Below are positions 1 through 7,346 of a DNA stretch of 8,462 nt, piece by piece. The stretch's first letter is position 1. Every line of letters starts with the position of its first letter. The DNA comes from an uncultured Chloroflexota bacterium (lineage in GTDB: Bacteria > Chloroflexota > Anaerolineae > Caldilineales > Caldilineaceae), in NCBI GenBank assembly GCA_903879975.1, contig CAIRNL010000357.1, forward strand, positions 1-8,462. Reading direction: 5' to 3'. Below the pieces are notes generated by a model. It was given only the letters and a program-made list of their open reading frames with translations. It did not search any database and had not been told where the DNA came from. The position numbers and the translations under genes were made by a program.

Positions 1-492
1 CACGTGGCGCGACGCGACCGCCTCGACCTGGCCACCGTCGAGGGGGACATGCGTGATCTGTCGATATTTGCAGACGGCACTTTCGACCTGATCGTACATC
101 CCGTCTCGAACGTCTTCGTCCCAGACGTGCGGCCGGTCTGGCGAGAGGCATGGCGCGTGCTGCGGCCGGGCGGGGCGCTACTGGCAGGATTCTGCAACCC
201 AGTTCTCTACATCTTCGACCAGGAACGCCTCGACGACGGGGAGTTGGTTGTCCGCCACAAGATTCCCTACTCTGACCTGAGCAGCCTGACCGACGCCGAG
301 CGGGCGCGCTATATCGATGACATGCAGCCCATGGAATTCGGCCACTCGCTCACGGATCAGATCGGTGGCCAGCTCGATGCAGGTTTCATGCTTGCTGGGT
401 TCTACGAGGATATCTGGCCGGGCACGTTGCTCAACGACTATCTGCCGACCTACATCGCCACACGCGCAATCAAACCGGCGGGCAGCGGATGA
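1..492 (+). CDS. Class I SAM-dependent methyltransferase, C-terminal part (5' truncated by window)
   Basis: The frame is open from the first base, so the real start and the N-terminal glycine-rich SAM-binding loop lie upstream of the window; the GTG at 4 need not be a start. The 163 visible residues show later class I methyltransferase motifs: VEGDMRDL (about residues 13-20, the acidic strand touching SAM), FDLIVHPVSNVFV (28-40, strand 4), and WREAWRVLRPGGALLAGF (46-63, the usual post-motif helix and RPGG turn before strand 5). The end, with HSLTDQIGGQLDAGF, a following YEDIW and a YLPTYIATRA tail, resembles a family of generic small-molecule methyltransferases (Methyltransf_11/25-like). The substrate cannot be told from sequence. 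The gene stops with TGA and is followed 13 bases later by a strong terminator, so it is the last gene of its transcript. Family call is secure; specific function unknown. Confidence 0.88.
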   Translation, partial: HVARRDRLDLATVEGDMRDLSIFADGTFDLIVHPVSNVFVPDVRPVWREAWRVLRPGGALLAGFCNPVLYIFDQERLDDGELVVRHKIPYSDLSSLTDAERARYIDDMQPMEFGHSLTDQIGGQLDAGFMLAGFYEDIWPGTLLNDYLPTYIATRAIKPAGSG

Positions 493-505
493 ACGCCCTG
501 CTGAC

Positions 506-539
506 CGGCGAGTGCCAGGAGCGCACGTCGCCGTTTTTT
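506..539 (+). terminator. Rho-independent terminator after the methyltransferase gene
   Basis: The left arm CGGCGAGTGC (506-515) pairs with GCAC (523-526) and TCGCCG (528-533), leaving one bulged G at 527. This gives ten base pairs, mostly GC, around a 7-base loop (516-522), followed directly by six T (534-539). Stem, loop size and T-run are all typical of an intrinsic terminator. It lies 13 bases past the methyltransferase stop and insulates that gene from the dipeptidase downstream. Confidence 0.82.
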
Positions 540-567
540 CAGATCCTGTGACGACAGCTATCATACT
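538..567 (+). promoter_or_regulatory. Tentative promoter for the dipeptidase gene
   Basis: A promoter is expected here because a terminator closes the upstream unit. The best match I see is TTCAGA (538-543) as -35 and CATACT (562-567) as -10, spaced 18 bases; each matches the sigma70 consensus at four of six positions. The -35 would overlap the last T of the terminator. The match is weak and other positions up to about 660 are possible. Confidence 0.25.
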
Positions 568-664
568 AGACACCTGAGATTCGTTGGGCGTCCGTGCGCC
601 GGTCGCTCCGTCCATGTCGATCAGTCGAAACCATTGATTGAATTCAGTCTGCTCACCAGGTCAC

Positions 665-672
665 AAGGGGGA
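665..672 (+). promoter_or_regulatory. Ribosome binding site fixing the dipeptidase start
   Basis: AAGGGGGA at 665-672 sits 9 bases before the ATG at 682. The reading frame is open upstream to a TTG at 634, but that codon has no purine-rich site in front of it, and the residues it would add do not look like part of the M20 fold. This site therefore favours ATG 682 as the start. Confidence 0.65.
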
Positions 673-681
673 AACAAACGC

Positions 682-2046
<1,365 letters not shown>

Positions 2047-2050
2047 AGCG

Positions 2051-2072
2051 GCCCTGCTTCTTGCGCCAGGGC
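2051..2072 (+). other. Small hairpin after the dipeptidase gene
   Basis: GCCCTG (2051-2056) and CAGGGC (2067-2072) form a perfect 6-bp stem around a 10-base loop, five bases past the dipeptidase stop. There is no T-run after it, so it is not a clear terminator; it may only stabilise the mRNA 3' end or be chance. Confidence 0.3.
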
Positions 2073-2085
2073 AACGAGAAGAATG

Positions 2086-2120
2086 GGCAGCGCCGTCGAA
2101 GGGCTGGTCGACATCCTGCC
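2086..2120 (+). other. Imperfect two-part hairpin in the gap before the acyl-CoA synthetase gene
   Basis: GGCAG (2086-2090) pairs with CTGCC (2116-2120), and inside it GTCGA (2095-2099) pairs with TCGAC (2108-2112), with an internal loop of 4 and 3 bases and an 8-base apical loop. No T-run follows. It lies in the leader of the next gene if that gene has its own promoter, or within the intercistronic RNA if the two genes are co-transcribed. Confidence 0.3.
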
Positions 2121-2172
2121 AGCAGCAGCGTGCCAAGATTCGCCCACAAACTGAGCGAACGCAAGTAGTTAC

Positions 2173-2177
2173 GGAGG
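2173..2177 (+). promoter_or_regulatory. Ribosome binding site of the acyl-CoA synthetase gene
   Basis: GGAGG at 2173-2177 is a full core Shine-Dalgarno sequence, only 4 bases before the ATG at 2182. The spacing is on the short side but no other start in this frame has a comparable site. Confidence 0.7.
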
Positions 2178-2181
2178 CAAC

Positions 2182-4935
2182 ATGAGTACAGCTAAGGCTG
2201 GTTCGGAATTAAAAGCAGCTTTTCGTCGCCACCCACTCGATGCGATTTTTGCCCCACACAATGTCGCTGTGATCGGCGCCACGGAAAAGGAAGACAGTGT
2301 TGGGCGCACATTACTGTGGAATCTGATCAGCAACCCTTTTGGCGGCACAGTCTTCCCAGTCAACCCCAAACGCAAGAACATTCTCGGCATCCGCGCCTAC
2401 CCATCGATCCAGGAGGTGCCCGACCAGGTCGACCTGGCCGTTATCGTGACGCCCGCTCCCACCGTACCCAGCGTCATCGCCGAGTGCGTGGATGCAGGCG
2501 TCAAGGGTGCGATCATCATCTCAGCGGGTTTCAAGGAGACCGGACCTGAGGGTGCCAGGCTCGAACAGAAGATTCTCGAGCAGGCGCGTGATGCCCAGAT
2601 GCGCATCATTGGCCCCAACTGCCTGGGCGTCATGAGTCCGCTGACCGGCATCAATGCAACCTTTGCAAAGGGCATGGCCCTTCCCGGCAGCGTCGGCTTC
2701 ATCAGCCAGAGCGGCGCCCTGTGCACCTCGGTGCTCGACTGGAGTCGCGAGGACAACGTCGGCTTCAGCGCCTTCGTCTCCATCGGCTCCATGCTCGACG
2801 TGGACTGGGCAGATCTGCTCTACTACCTGGGGGATGACCAGCGCACCAAGGCCATCGTCATGTACATGGAGACCATCGGGAATGCGCGGCGCTTCCTGTC
2901 TGCTGCGCGTGAGGTTGCGCTGGCCAAACCGATCATCGTGATCAAAGCCGGGCGCACAGCTGCGGCCGCCAAGGCAGCGGCATCACACACCGGATCGCTG
3001 GCCGGCAGCGACGACGTACTGGACGCTGCGTTCCGCCGCGTCGGCGTCCTACGCGTTGAGCGCATCTCCGACATCTTCTACATGGCCGAGGTGCTCTCGA
3101 AGCAGCCGCGCGCGCAAGGACCCAATCTCACCATCGTCACCAATGCCGGTGGTCCCGGCGTGCTGGCAACCGACTCGCTCATCGTCGGCGGCGGCAAGTT
3201 GACTGAAATCTCCGCAGCAACGATGGAAGAACTCAATTCCTTCCTGCCAGCAGCCTGGAGCCACAACAATCCCATCGACATACTGGGAGACGCCAGCCCG
3301 GAGTTATACGCCAAGACGCTCGAGATTGCGGCCAATGACAAGAACGCCGACGGGCTGCTGGTCATCCTGACACCGCAGGACATGACCGACCCGACGCGCA
3401 CGGCCGAGCAACTGCGACAGGCAGCGGCCAACCTTGGGCACAAACCGGTTCTCGCCAGTTGGATGGGTGGCGCCGACGTGGCGGCCGGTGTGCGGATTCT
3501 GAACCGCGCCCGCATTCCCACGTTTCCTTACCCGGACACGGCGGCACAGGTCTTCAACTACATGTGGCGCTACAGCGACAATCTCAAGGGCATTTATGAG
3601 ACACCCGCCCTGCCCGTAGCGAGCGAAGCCGAAGCCATGCATCGCAACCGGGCGCGCCACCTCATCGACACCGTGCGCGCGCAGGAACGTACGATCTTGA
3701 CCGAGTTCGAGTCGAAGCAGATTTTTGCCGCCTACGGCATCCCGACGGTGGAAACACGTCTGGCGGCCACCGTGAAGGAAGCCATCGCCGAGGCCAACGC
3801 CATGGGCTATCCGGTCGTGCTGAAACTCCACTCAGAGACGATCACACACAAGTCCGATGTCAAGGGTGTGCAGCTGAACCTGCGCTCAGACGAAGCAGTG
3901 CGCACGGCCTTTGAGACGATTCAGGCCGCCGTCAGCGAGATGCATGGCGCACACCACTTCCAGGGCGTGACCGTACAGCCGATGCTCAAGCTGGATGGCT
4001 ACGAGCTGATCGTCGGCAGCAGCAATGATTCCCAATTTGGGCCAGTCCTGCTCTTCGGCACTGGCGGTGTGCTGGTCGAGGTCTATAAAGACCGAGCGCT
4101 TGCGCTGCCGCCGCTGAACACCACGCTGGCGCGACGCATGATGGAACAGACCAAAATCTGGGAGGCGCTGCAAGGCGTACGCGGCCGCAGGGCCGTCGAC
4201 ACTGAGTCGCTGGAGCGGCTCATGGTACGCTTCAGCCAGCTCGTCGTCGAGCAGCGCTGGATCAAGGAGATCGACATCAACCCGCTGCTGGCGTCCCCAG
4301 AGCAAATCATCGCGCTCGATGCACGCATCGTGCTGCACGATCCTGGGATGAACGAAAAGGACCTGCCACGTCCGGCCATCCGCCCGCTGCCGACACGCTA
4401 CAGCGCGCCTTTCACGTGCCAGAACGCAGAGGAAGTCTACATCCGCCCCATCCGCCCAGAAGATGAGCCGATGATGGCCTCCTTCAACCAAACGCTCTCG
4501 CCCTACAGCATCTACCTGCGCTACTTTCATCCCGTTTCGCCAGCGCAGTTGATGTCGCACGAGCAGCTTGCCATGCTCTGCTTTGTCGACTACGACCGCC
4601 AGATTGCACTGGTGGCGGAACGCAAAGACGAGCGCGGCCACACGCAAATTGTCGGCATGGGCCAGCTGACCAAGCTACAGGGCACCAACGACGGTGAGTT
4701 TGCCATCCTGATCAGCGATCAGTTCCAGCGCACCGGCCTGGGCACCGAACTGCTCAGCCGCCTCATCCAGATTGGCCATGACGAGAAGTTGGAGCGCATT
4801 GTCGCCGAGATCCTGCCCGAAAACGAAGGCATGCGCCGTATTTGCCAGAAGCTAGGCTTCGAAATGAGCAAGATTCCCGGCAGCAGCGTCATCTTTGCGG
4901 AACTTGCGCTGAATGGCGGAGGCGAGAGAGGGTAA
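2182..4935 (+). CDS. Acyl-CoA synthetase (ADP-forming) fused to a C-terminal GNAT acetyltransferase
   Basis: The 917-residue cytosolic protein has the domain order of the Pat/PatZ-like family. A CoA-binding Rossmann domain (about 15-150; VAVIGATEKEDSVG at 28-41, GPNCLG at 144-149) is followed by two succinyl-CoA-ligase-like domains (about 155-300 and 310-465; SQSGA near 175, SHTGSLAG at 268-275, NAGGPG at 321-326). An ATP-grasp domain (about 495-715) shows VVLK ending at Lys548, THKSDVKG at 555-562, GPVLLFGTGG at 620-629 and EIDINPLL at 696-703. A GNAT domain (about 752-908) carries QRTGLG at 849-854, the acetyl-CoA pyrophosphate loop, and Glu839, placed where Pat enzymes have their proposed general base. 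His269 in SHTGSLAG corresponds to the phosphorylated His of active ADP-forming synthetases; enterobacterial Pat proteins are described as lacking it. The synthetase half may therefore interconvert acyl-CoA plus ADP and phosphate with acid, CoA and ATP, while the GNAT half acetylates protein lysines. The target proteins cannot be seen here. Length is normal for the family. Confidence 0.93.
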   Translation: MSTAKAGSELKAAFRRHPLDAIFAPHNVAVIGATEKEDSVGRTLLWNLISNPFGGTVFPVNPKRKNILGIRAYPSIQEVPDQVDLAVIVTPAPTVPSVIAECVDAGVKGAIIISAGFKETGPEGARLEQKILEQARDAQMRIIGPNCLGVMSPLTGINATFAKGMALPGSVGFISQSGALCTSVLDWSREDNVGFSAFVSIGSMLDVDWADLLYYLGDDQRTKAIVMYMETIGNARRFLSAAREVALAKPIIVIKAGRTAAAAKAAASHTGSLAGSDDVLDAAFRRVGVLRVERISDIFYMAEVLSKQPRAQGPNLTIVTNAGGPGVLATDSLIVGGGKLTEISAATMEELNSFLPAAWSHNNPIDILGDASPELYAKTLEIAANDKNADGLLVILTPQDMTDPTRTAEQLRQAAANLGHKPVLASWMGGADVAAGVRILNRARIPTFPYPDTAAQVFNYMWRYSDNLKGIYETPALPVASEAEAMHRNRARHLIDTVRAQERTILTEFESKQIFAAYGIPTVETRLAATVKEAIAEANAMGYPVVLKLHSETITHKSDVKGVQLNLRSDEAVRTAFETIQAAVSEMHGAHHFQGVTVQPMLKLDGYELIVGSSNDSQFGPVLLFGTGGVLVEVYKDRALALPPLNTTLARRMMEQTKIWEALQGVRGRRAVDTESLERLMVRFSQLVVEQRWIKEIDINPLLASPEQIIALDARIVLHDPGMNEKDLPRPAIRPLPTRYSAPFTCQNAEEVYIRPIRPEDEPMMASFNQTLSPYSIYLRYFHPVSPAQLMSHEQLAMLCFVDYDRQIALVAERKDERGHTQIVGMGQLTKLQGTNDGEFAILISDQFQRTGLGTELLSRLIQIGHDEKLERIVAEILPENEGMRRICQKLGFEMSKIPGSSVIFAELALNGGGERG

Positions 4936-4939
4936 CCGA

Positions 4940-4954
4940 GGGTCTCACGGACCC
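4940..4954. other. Short hairpin at the convergent gene junction
   Basis: GGGTC (4940-4944) and GACCC (4950-4954) form a perfect 5-bp stem around a 5-base loop that contains the stop codon of the minus-strand gene. The two convergent genes are only 9 bases apart. No T-run follows on either strand, so it is at best a weak bidirectional stop signal, and may be chance. Confidence 0.22.
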
Positions 4955-7116
4955 CAGCTCGCCACCTGCTCCCCGCCGAAAGCATAGTCGATCTCCACAT
5001 CGAGCGAGAGAGGGCGCTGGTTGCTGCCGTCAGCATTCATCACCCACAGCCGCCATGCGCCAGCCTCGTTGTCATCCTGCCGATTACTCAGAAAGACGAT
5101 CTGGGTGCCATCGGGGCTGAAGGCGGGCGCAACGTTGCTGGGCATCTCATCGACGAGCGTAGTGGCCGGCCGCGTCAGGGCAACCTGACCGCTGCCATCT
5201 GGATTGATGGCGAAGATCTCCCACTTGGGTCCCTCCTTGGACTGGTAGACAATTGGCCCCCCATTGGGCGCCCAGTCGGGATCCCAGTCCCAGTTCTCCT
5301 GCAAGACAGCGCGCGTCTTACCATCCGGTTTGTCCTGAGTCACCTCGATGCCTGCCTTCGACTGATAGACAATGCCGTCCTCATTCCAATCGGGCGCCGT
5401 CGCTGAATCCAAGGCAGGCAGATCGCGATAGTCGCCGCCGCTGGCATTGACGCGGGAAAGACCGTAGTTCGGCAGCTCGACCCGATCGTACTCGCTCAGG
5501 ATATTTTTCTGGAGAATCTGCGGCGGCACGCCGGGGAAGTTCTGCGAAAGCTGGCGCAGCGTGATACAGCCAAAGAACTCCGTGTCCCAGCACTTGTATT
5601 CGCCCAGCAGGCGGCTGAAGACGATCCACTTGCCGTCCGGACTCCACTTGGGTGACGTGACGAACTCACTGCCCTCATGCACGCGTTGCTCGTCGGAGCC
5701 GTCGATGTTGATCGTGTAGATGCCGTCGCCAATGCGCACGAAGGCGACCTTACCACCGTCGTTGCTGATAGCCGGGTCAAAGCCGTTAGCCAGGAAACGC
5801 ACTGCGCCACGCGCCAGATCGTAGACATAGATGCTGCCACGCCCATCCTGGAAGACGAGCGTACCACTCAGGCCAGTGACCTCTGTGCGCGTCGCCGAGC
5901 TGACCGGCGCAGGCGCCACGGTTGCAGCAGCAGGCGGCGTCACAGCGGTCGGAGGGGTTTGTAGGGCGGCAGGCGTCACTGAACTGCTCACAACCTCTGT
6001 CGAAATAGGCAAGTCGGCCACATCGCCATCGAGGCGAACGAAGGGGGCTGCTACCCAGCCGGCACCTGCAGGCAGGTCCTCGCGCAGGATCAGCAGCCAG
6101 CTGTTGTCTTCGCTGCGGCCAGCCACGGGCAGTTCTGCGCCGTCGGCTGCCTTGCCGATGATGCGATAGCCGCTGCCGGCACCCGACCGGATGTTGAGTC
6201 GCGCATCCTCGGCGTCGACCACACCAGTCATCGTCGAGCTGGCGAGATCGGCTGCCGGCGCAGCAGCAACCGTTTCCTCAGCCTCACCTGTAGCCGCTGC
6301 CGGCTCGGCAGCGGTTGTTTCGGTCACCACAGCATTCTGTGTTATGGCGGGTGCAGCGATCTCGGCCGCTGTAGCCTCTGCACCCGCCCTTCTATTGGGC
6401 AGTTTGTCGACGCCAAAGATGACCAGGTCAGCTACCTTCATCCAGCCCTCAGCGCCGTCCAGCGTCGTCACAAACACCCAGGAGCCATCTGCATTGCGCC
6501 CATTGGCAGTCACCGCATCGGCGCCCGGCAGCGTCTGCACGACCCTGCCGTCTGGGGCATCGGAGACATCGGCGCCACTCCCCTTGACCACACCAATGAT
6601 ACCGTCAGCCACTGCCAGCGCTGCGGAATCAGCTGCCGCCGCGGGCACTGCAGTGGCAGCTACGGTCGGCATCGGCAGCACGGTCGGCGTCGGCGTTGGG
6701 GTCGGTGGCAGCGGCGTGGGCGTCGGAACCTTTGTCGGCGTAGGAGTTGCCTGAGGCTCGCTGACCGGCAGGACGTCGATGCCAAAGACCACCAGGCTGT
6801 CGGTTGCCACCCAGCCCTTCCGTCCGCGATCCGCTTCCACCTGGAGATACATGTTGTCTGCGGTGCGGCCCACAACCATCACGACGTCACCAGCCGACAG
6901 TTCGGCCGCTGCTTTACCACCCGGCGCGTCCTGTAGTGTTGCCCCATCCAGACCGACGACCGCCATCTTTCCTTCATCCAGGTTGCTCTGCGCTGAGACC
7001 GGCGCCAAGTTGAATGACAGCGGGGTAATTGCGATGCCGACTCCCAGCACCAGTGTGAGCAGCCCCATGAGCAGCCGCCCGTTCCACCGTTCCTGCGTAT
7101 GACGATGATTCATCAT
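4945..7116 (-). CDS. Secreted protein with three SH3-like domains and a TolB/PD40-type beta-propeller
   Basis: The 723-residue product begins with a Sec-type signal peptide: basic N-region with R10 and R14, hydrophobic core about 15-31, and likely cleavage after V40-S41-A42. There is no lipobox Cys. Three bacterial SH3-like units follow at about 47-118, 170-241 and 296-372; the third has the classic LNIRSGAGSGYRIIG signature. They are joined by a Pro-Thr linker (124-151), an Ala-Thr-Glu-rich linker (242-292) and a Pro-Ala-Thr linker (373-412). From about 418 to the end are beta-propeller repeats of the PD40/TolB type, seen as WSPDGKWIVF (491-500), DWAPNGGPIVY (614-624) and FSPDGTQIVF (666-675), each followed by an I-x-x-DGS turn or similar. 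The only two Cys (509, 517) lie in an insertion within the propeller. It probably acts at the cell surface, binding cell wall or glycan by SH3 and a ligand by the propeller; no catalytic residues are visible. Two adjacent ATGs (7116 and 7113) are both possible starts behind AGGTGGAG (7128-7121). Confidence 0.88.
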   Translation of the reverse strand: MMNHRHTQERWNGRLLMGLLTLVLGVGIAITPLSFNLAPVSAQSNLDEGKMAVVGLDGATLQDAPGGKAAAELSAGDVVMVVGRTADNMYLQVEADRGRKGWVATDSLVVFGIDVLPVSEPQATPTPTKVPTPTPLPPTPTPTPTVLPMPTVAATAVPAAAADSAALAVADGIIGVVKGSGADVSDAPDGRVVQTLPGADAVTANGRNADGSWVFVTTLDGAEGWMKVADLVIFGVDKLPNRRAGAEATAAEIAAPAITQNAVVTETTAAEPAAATGEAEETVAAAPAADLASSTMTGVVDAEDARLNIRSGAGSGYRIIGKAADGAELPVAGRSEDNSWLLILREDLPAGAGWVAAPFVRLDGDVADLPISTEVVSSSVTPAALQTPPTAVTPPAAATVAPAPVSSATRTEVTGLSGTLVFQDGRGSIYVYDLARGAVRFLANGFDPAISNDGGKVAFVRIGDGIYTINIDGSDEQRVHEGSEFVTSPKWSPDGKWIVFSRLLGEYKCWDTEFFGCITLRQLSQNFPGVPPQILQKNILSEYDRVELPNYGLSRVNASGGDYRDLPALDSATAPDWNEDGIVYQSKAGIEVTQDKPDGKTRAVLQENWDWDPDWAPNGGPIVYQSKEGPKWEIFAINPDGSGQVALTRPATTLVDEMPSNVAPAFSPDGTQIVFLSNRQDDNEAGAWRLWVMNADGSNQRPLSLDVEIDYAFGGEQVASWGP
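6001..6978 (-). repeat. Three-fold repeated SH3-like units inside the secreted propeller gene
   Basis: Three homologous units lie at about 6978-6763, 6609-6394 and 6231-6001. Each has a strand with an R-T/N/E-D-N/G-x-W/Y core, then GW(V/M), and ends in D-x-LP. Units 1 and 2 are closest: their ends read SLVVFGIDVLP and DLVIFGVDKLP, and the matching DNA (6766-6798 and 6397-6429) agrees at 24 of 33 bases. Unit 3 keeps GWVA and DLP but lost the FG(I/V)D element. This suggests a later internal duplication produced units 1 and 2. Confidence 0.7.
6664..6747 (-). repeat. Low-complexity Pro-Thr linker
   Basis: Codons 124-151 of the secreted protein encode alternating Pro-Thr pairs (TPTPTKVPTPTPLPPTPTPT and onward). 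The plus strand reads as GTCGGCGT/GGGGTCGG-like short repeats. Such linkers are extended, exposed and often O-glycosylated in secreted bacterial proteins; here they separate SH3-like units 1 and 2. The tract could vary in length by slippage. Confidence 0.75.
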
Positions 7117-7120
7117 GACA

Positions 7121-7128
7121 CTCCACCT
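7121..7128 (-). promoter_or_regulatory. Ribosome binding site of the SH3-propeller gene
   Basis: On the minus strand the sequence AGGTGGAG (7128 to 7121) precedes two consecutive ATG codons. It ends 4 bases before the first ATG (7116) and 7 bases before the second (7113). The second spacing is nearer the usual optimum, so the protein may begin one residue later than annotated. Confidence 0.55.
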
Positions 7129-7144
7129 ATCTATTTTGCCTTGC

Positions 7145-7160
7145 GATGCAATATTGCATC
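7145..7160. promoter_or_regulatory. Perfect 16-bp palindrome, likely operator
   Basis: GATGCAATATTGCATC at 7145-7160 equals its own reverse complement. Skipping one mismatched pair, the symmetry goes on for two more pairs (7142-7143 with 7162-7163), so 20 of 22 bases obey two-fold symmetry. It is AT-rich at the centre in a GC-rich region, lies 29 bases upstream of the SH3-propeller start, and sits where that gene's transcript would begin. This is what a dimeric transcription factor site looks like. The cognate regulator is not in the window and I do not recognise the motif. Confidence 0.6.
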
Positions 7161-7162
7161 AC

Positions 7163-7171
7163 AGGATAGCA
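7163..7171 (-). promoter_or_regulatory. Tentative extended -10 promoter for the SH3-propeller gene
   Basis: On the minus strand TGCTATCCT (7171 to 7163) reads as an extended -10 (TGn followed by TATCCT, four of six to consensus). No good -35 is seen upstream. Transcription would begin about 7 bases on, inside the 16-bp palindrome, which fits repression by a protein bound there. Confidence 0.28.
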
Positions 7172-7289
7172 TACACCTGACCCACGCTGCTGACGTAATC
7201 TGGCGGGGTGACGACCCAACTCCGCATCATTGTAACGTCGCCATGACAGGGAGGCAGCAATTCTTCTTACGATGGCACGATGTCTGGGG

Positions 7290-7319
7290 TTGCGTTGGCG
7301 CCGCCCTCTGCCCTACAAT
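7290..7319 (+). promoter_or_regulatory. Sigma70-type promoter for the thioredoxin-fold gene
   Basis: TTGCGT (7290-7295) and TACAAT (7314-7319) are separated by 18 bases. The -10 matches consensus at five of six positions and the -35 keeps TTG. The expected start near 7326 gives a leader of about 20 bases that just holds the ribosome binding site of the gene at 7347. This also argues that the in-frame ATG at 7272, upstream of the promoter, is not used. Confidence 0.55.
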
Positions 7320-7335
7320 GACTTCACGCAACTAC

Positions 7336-7342
7336 AGGAGGT
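7336..7342 (+). promoter_or_regulatory. Consensus ribosome binding site deciding the start at 7347
   Basis: AGGAGGT at 7336-7342 is a perfect Shine-Dalgarno sequence, 4-5 bases before ATG 7347. The frame is open back to ATG 7272, but that codon lacks such a site and lies before the likely promoter. Confidence 0.8.
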
Positions 7343-7346
7343 AACC

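Noticed and set aside
634..681. Upstream TTG start for the dipeptidase
   Set aside because: No ribosome binding site stands before 634, and ATG 682 has AAGGGGG at good spacing; M20 enzymes normally begin near this point.
3886..4647. Open frame of 253 codons on the minus strand
   Set aside because: It lies wholly antisense to the ATP-grasp and GNAT part of the synthetase gene, whose motifs are intact; its translation is rich in Arg, His, Val and Asp with no recognisable domain, as expected for the mirror of a GC-rich gene.
6191..6754. Open frame of 187 codons on the plus strand, Ala/Ser/Val-rich with a Gly-Val end
   Set aside because: It mirrors the Ala- and Pro-Thr-rich linkers of the secreted protein on the other strand; the apparent repeat is only the complement of the linker codons, and no ribosome binding site precedes it.
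7272..7346. Upstream in-frame ATG for the thioredoxin-fold gene
   Set aside because: It lies before the likely promoter (7290-7319) and has no ribosome binding site, while ATG 7347 has a consensus one; the added residues are rich in Arg and Trp and unlike the family's N-terminus.
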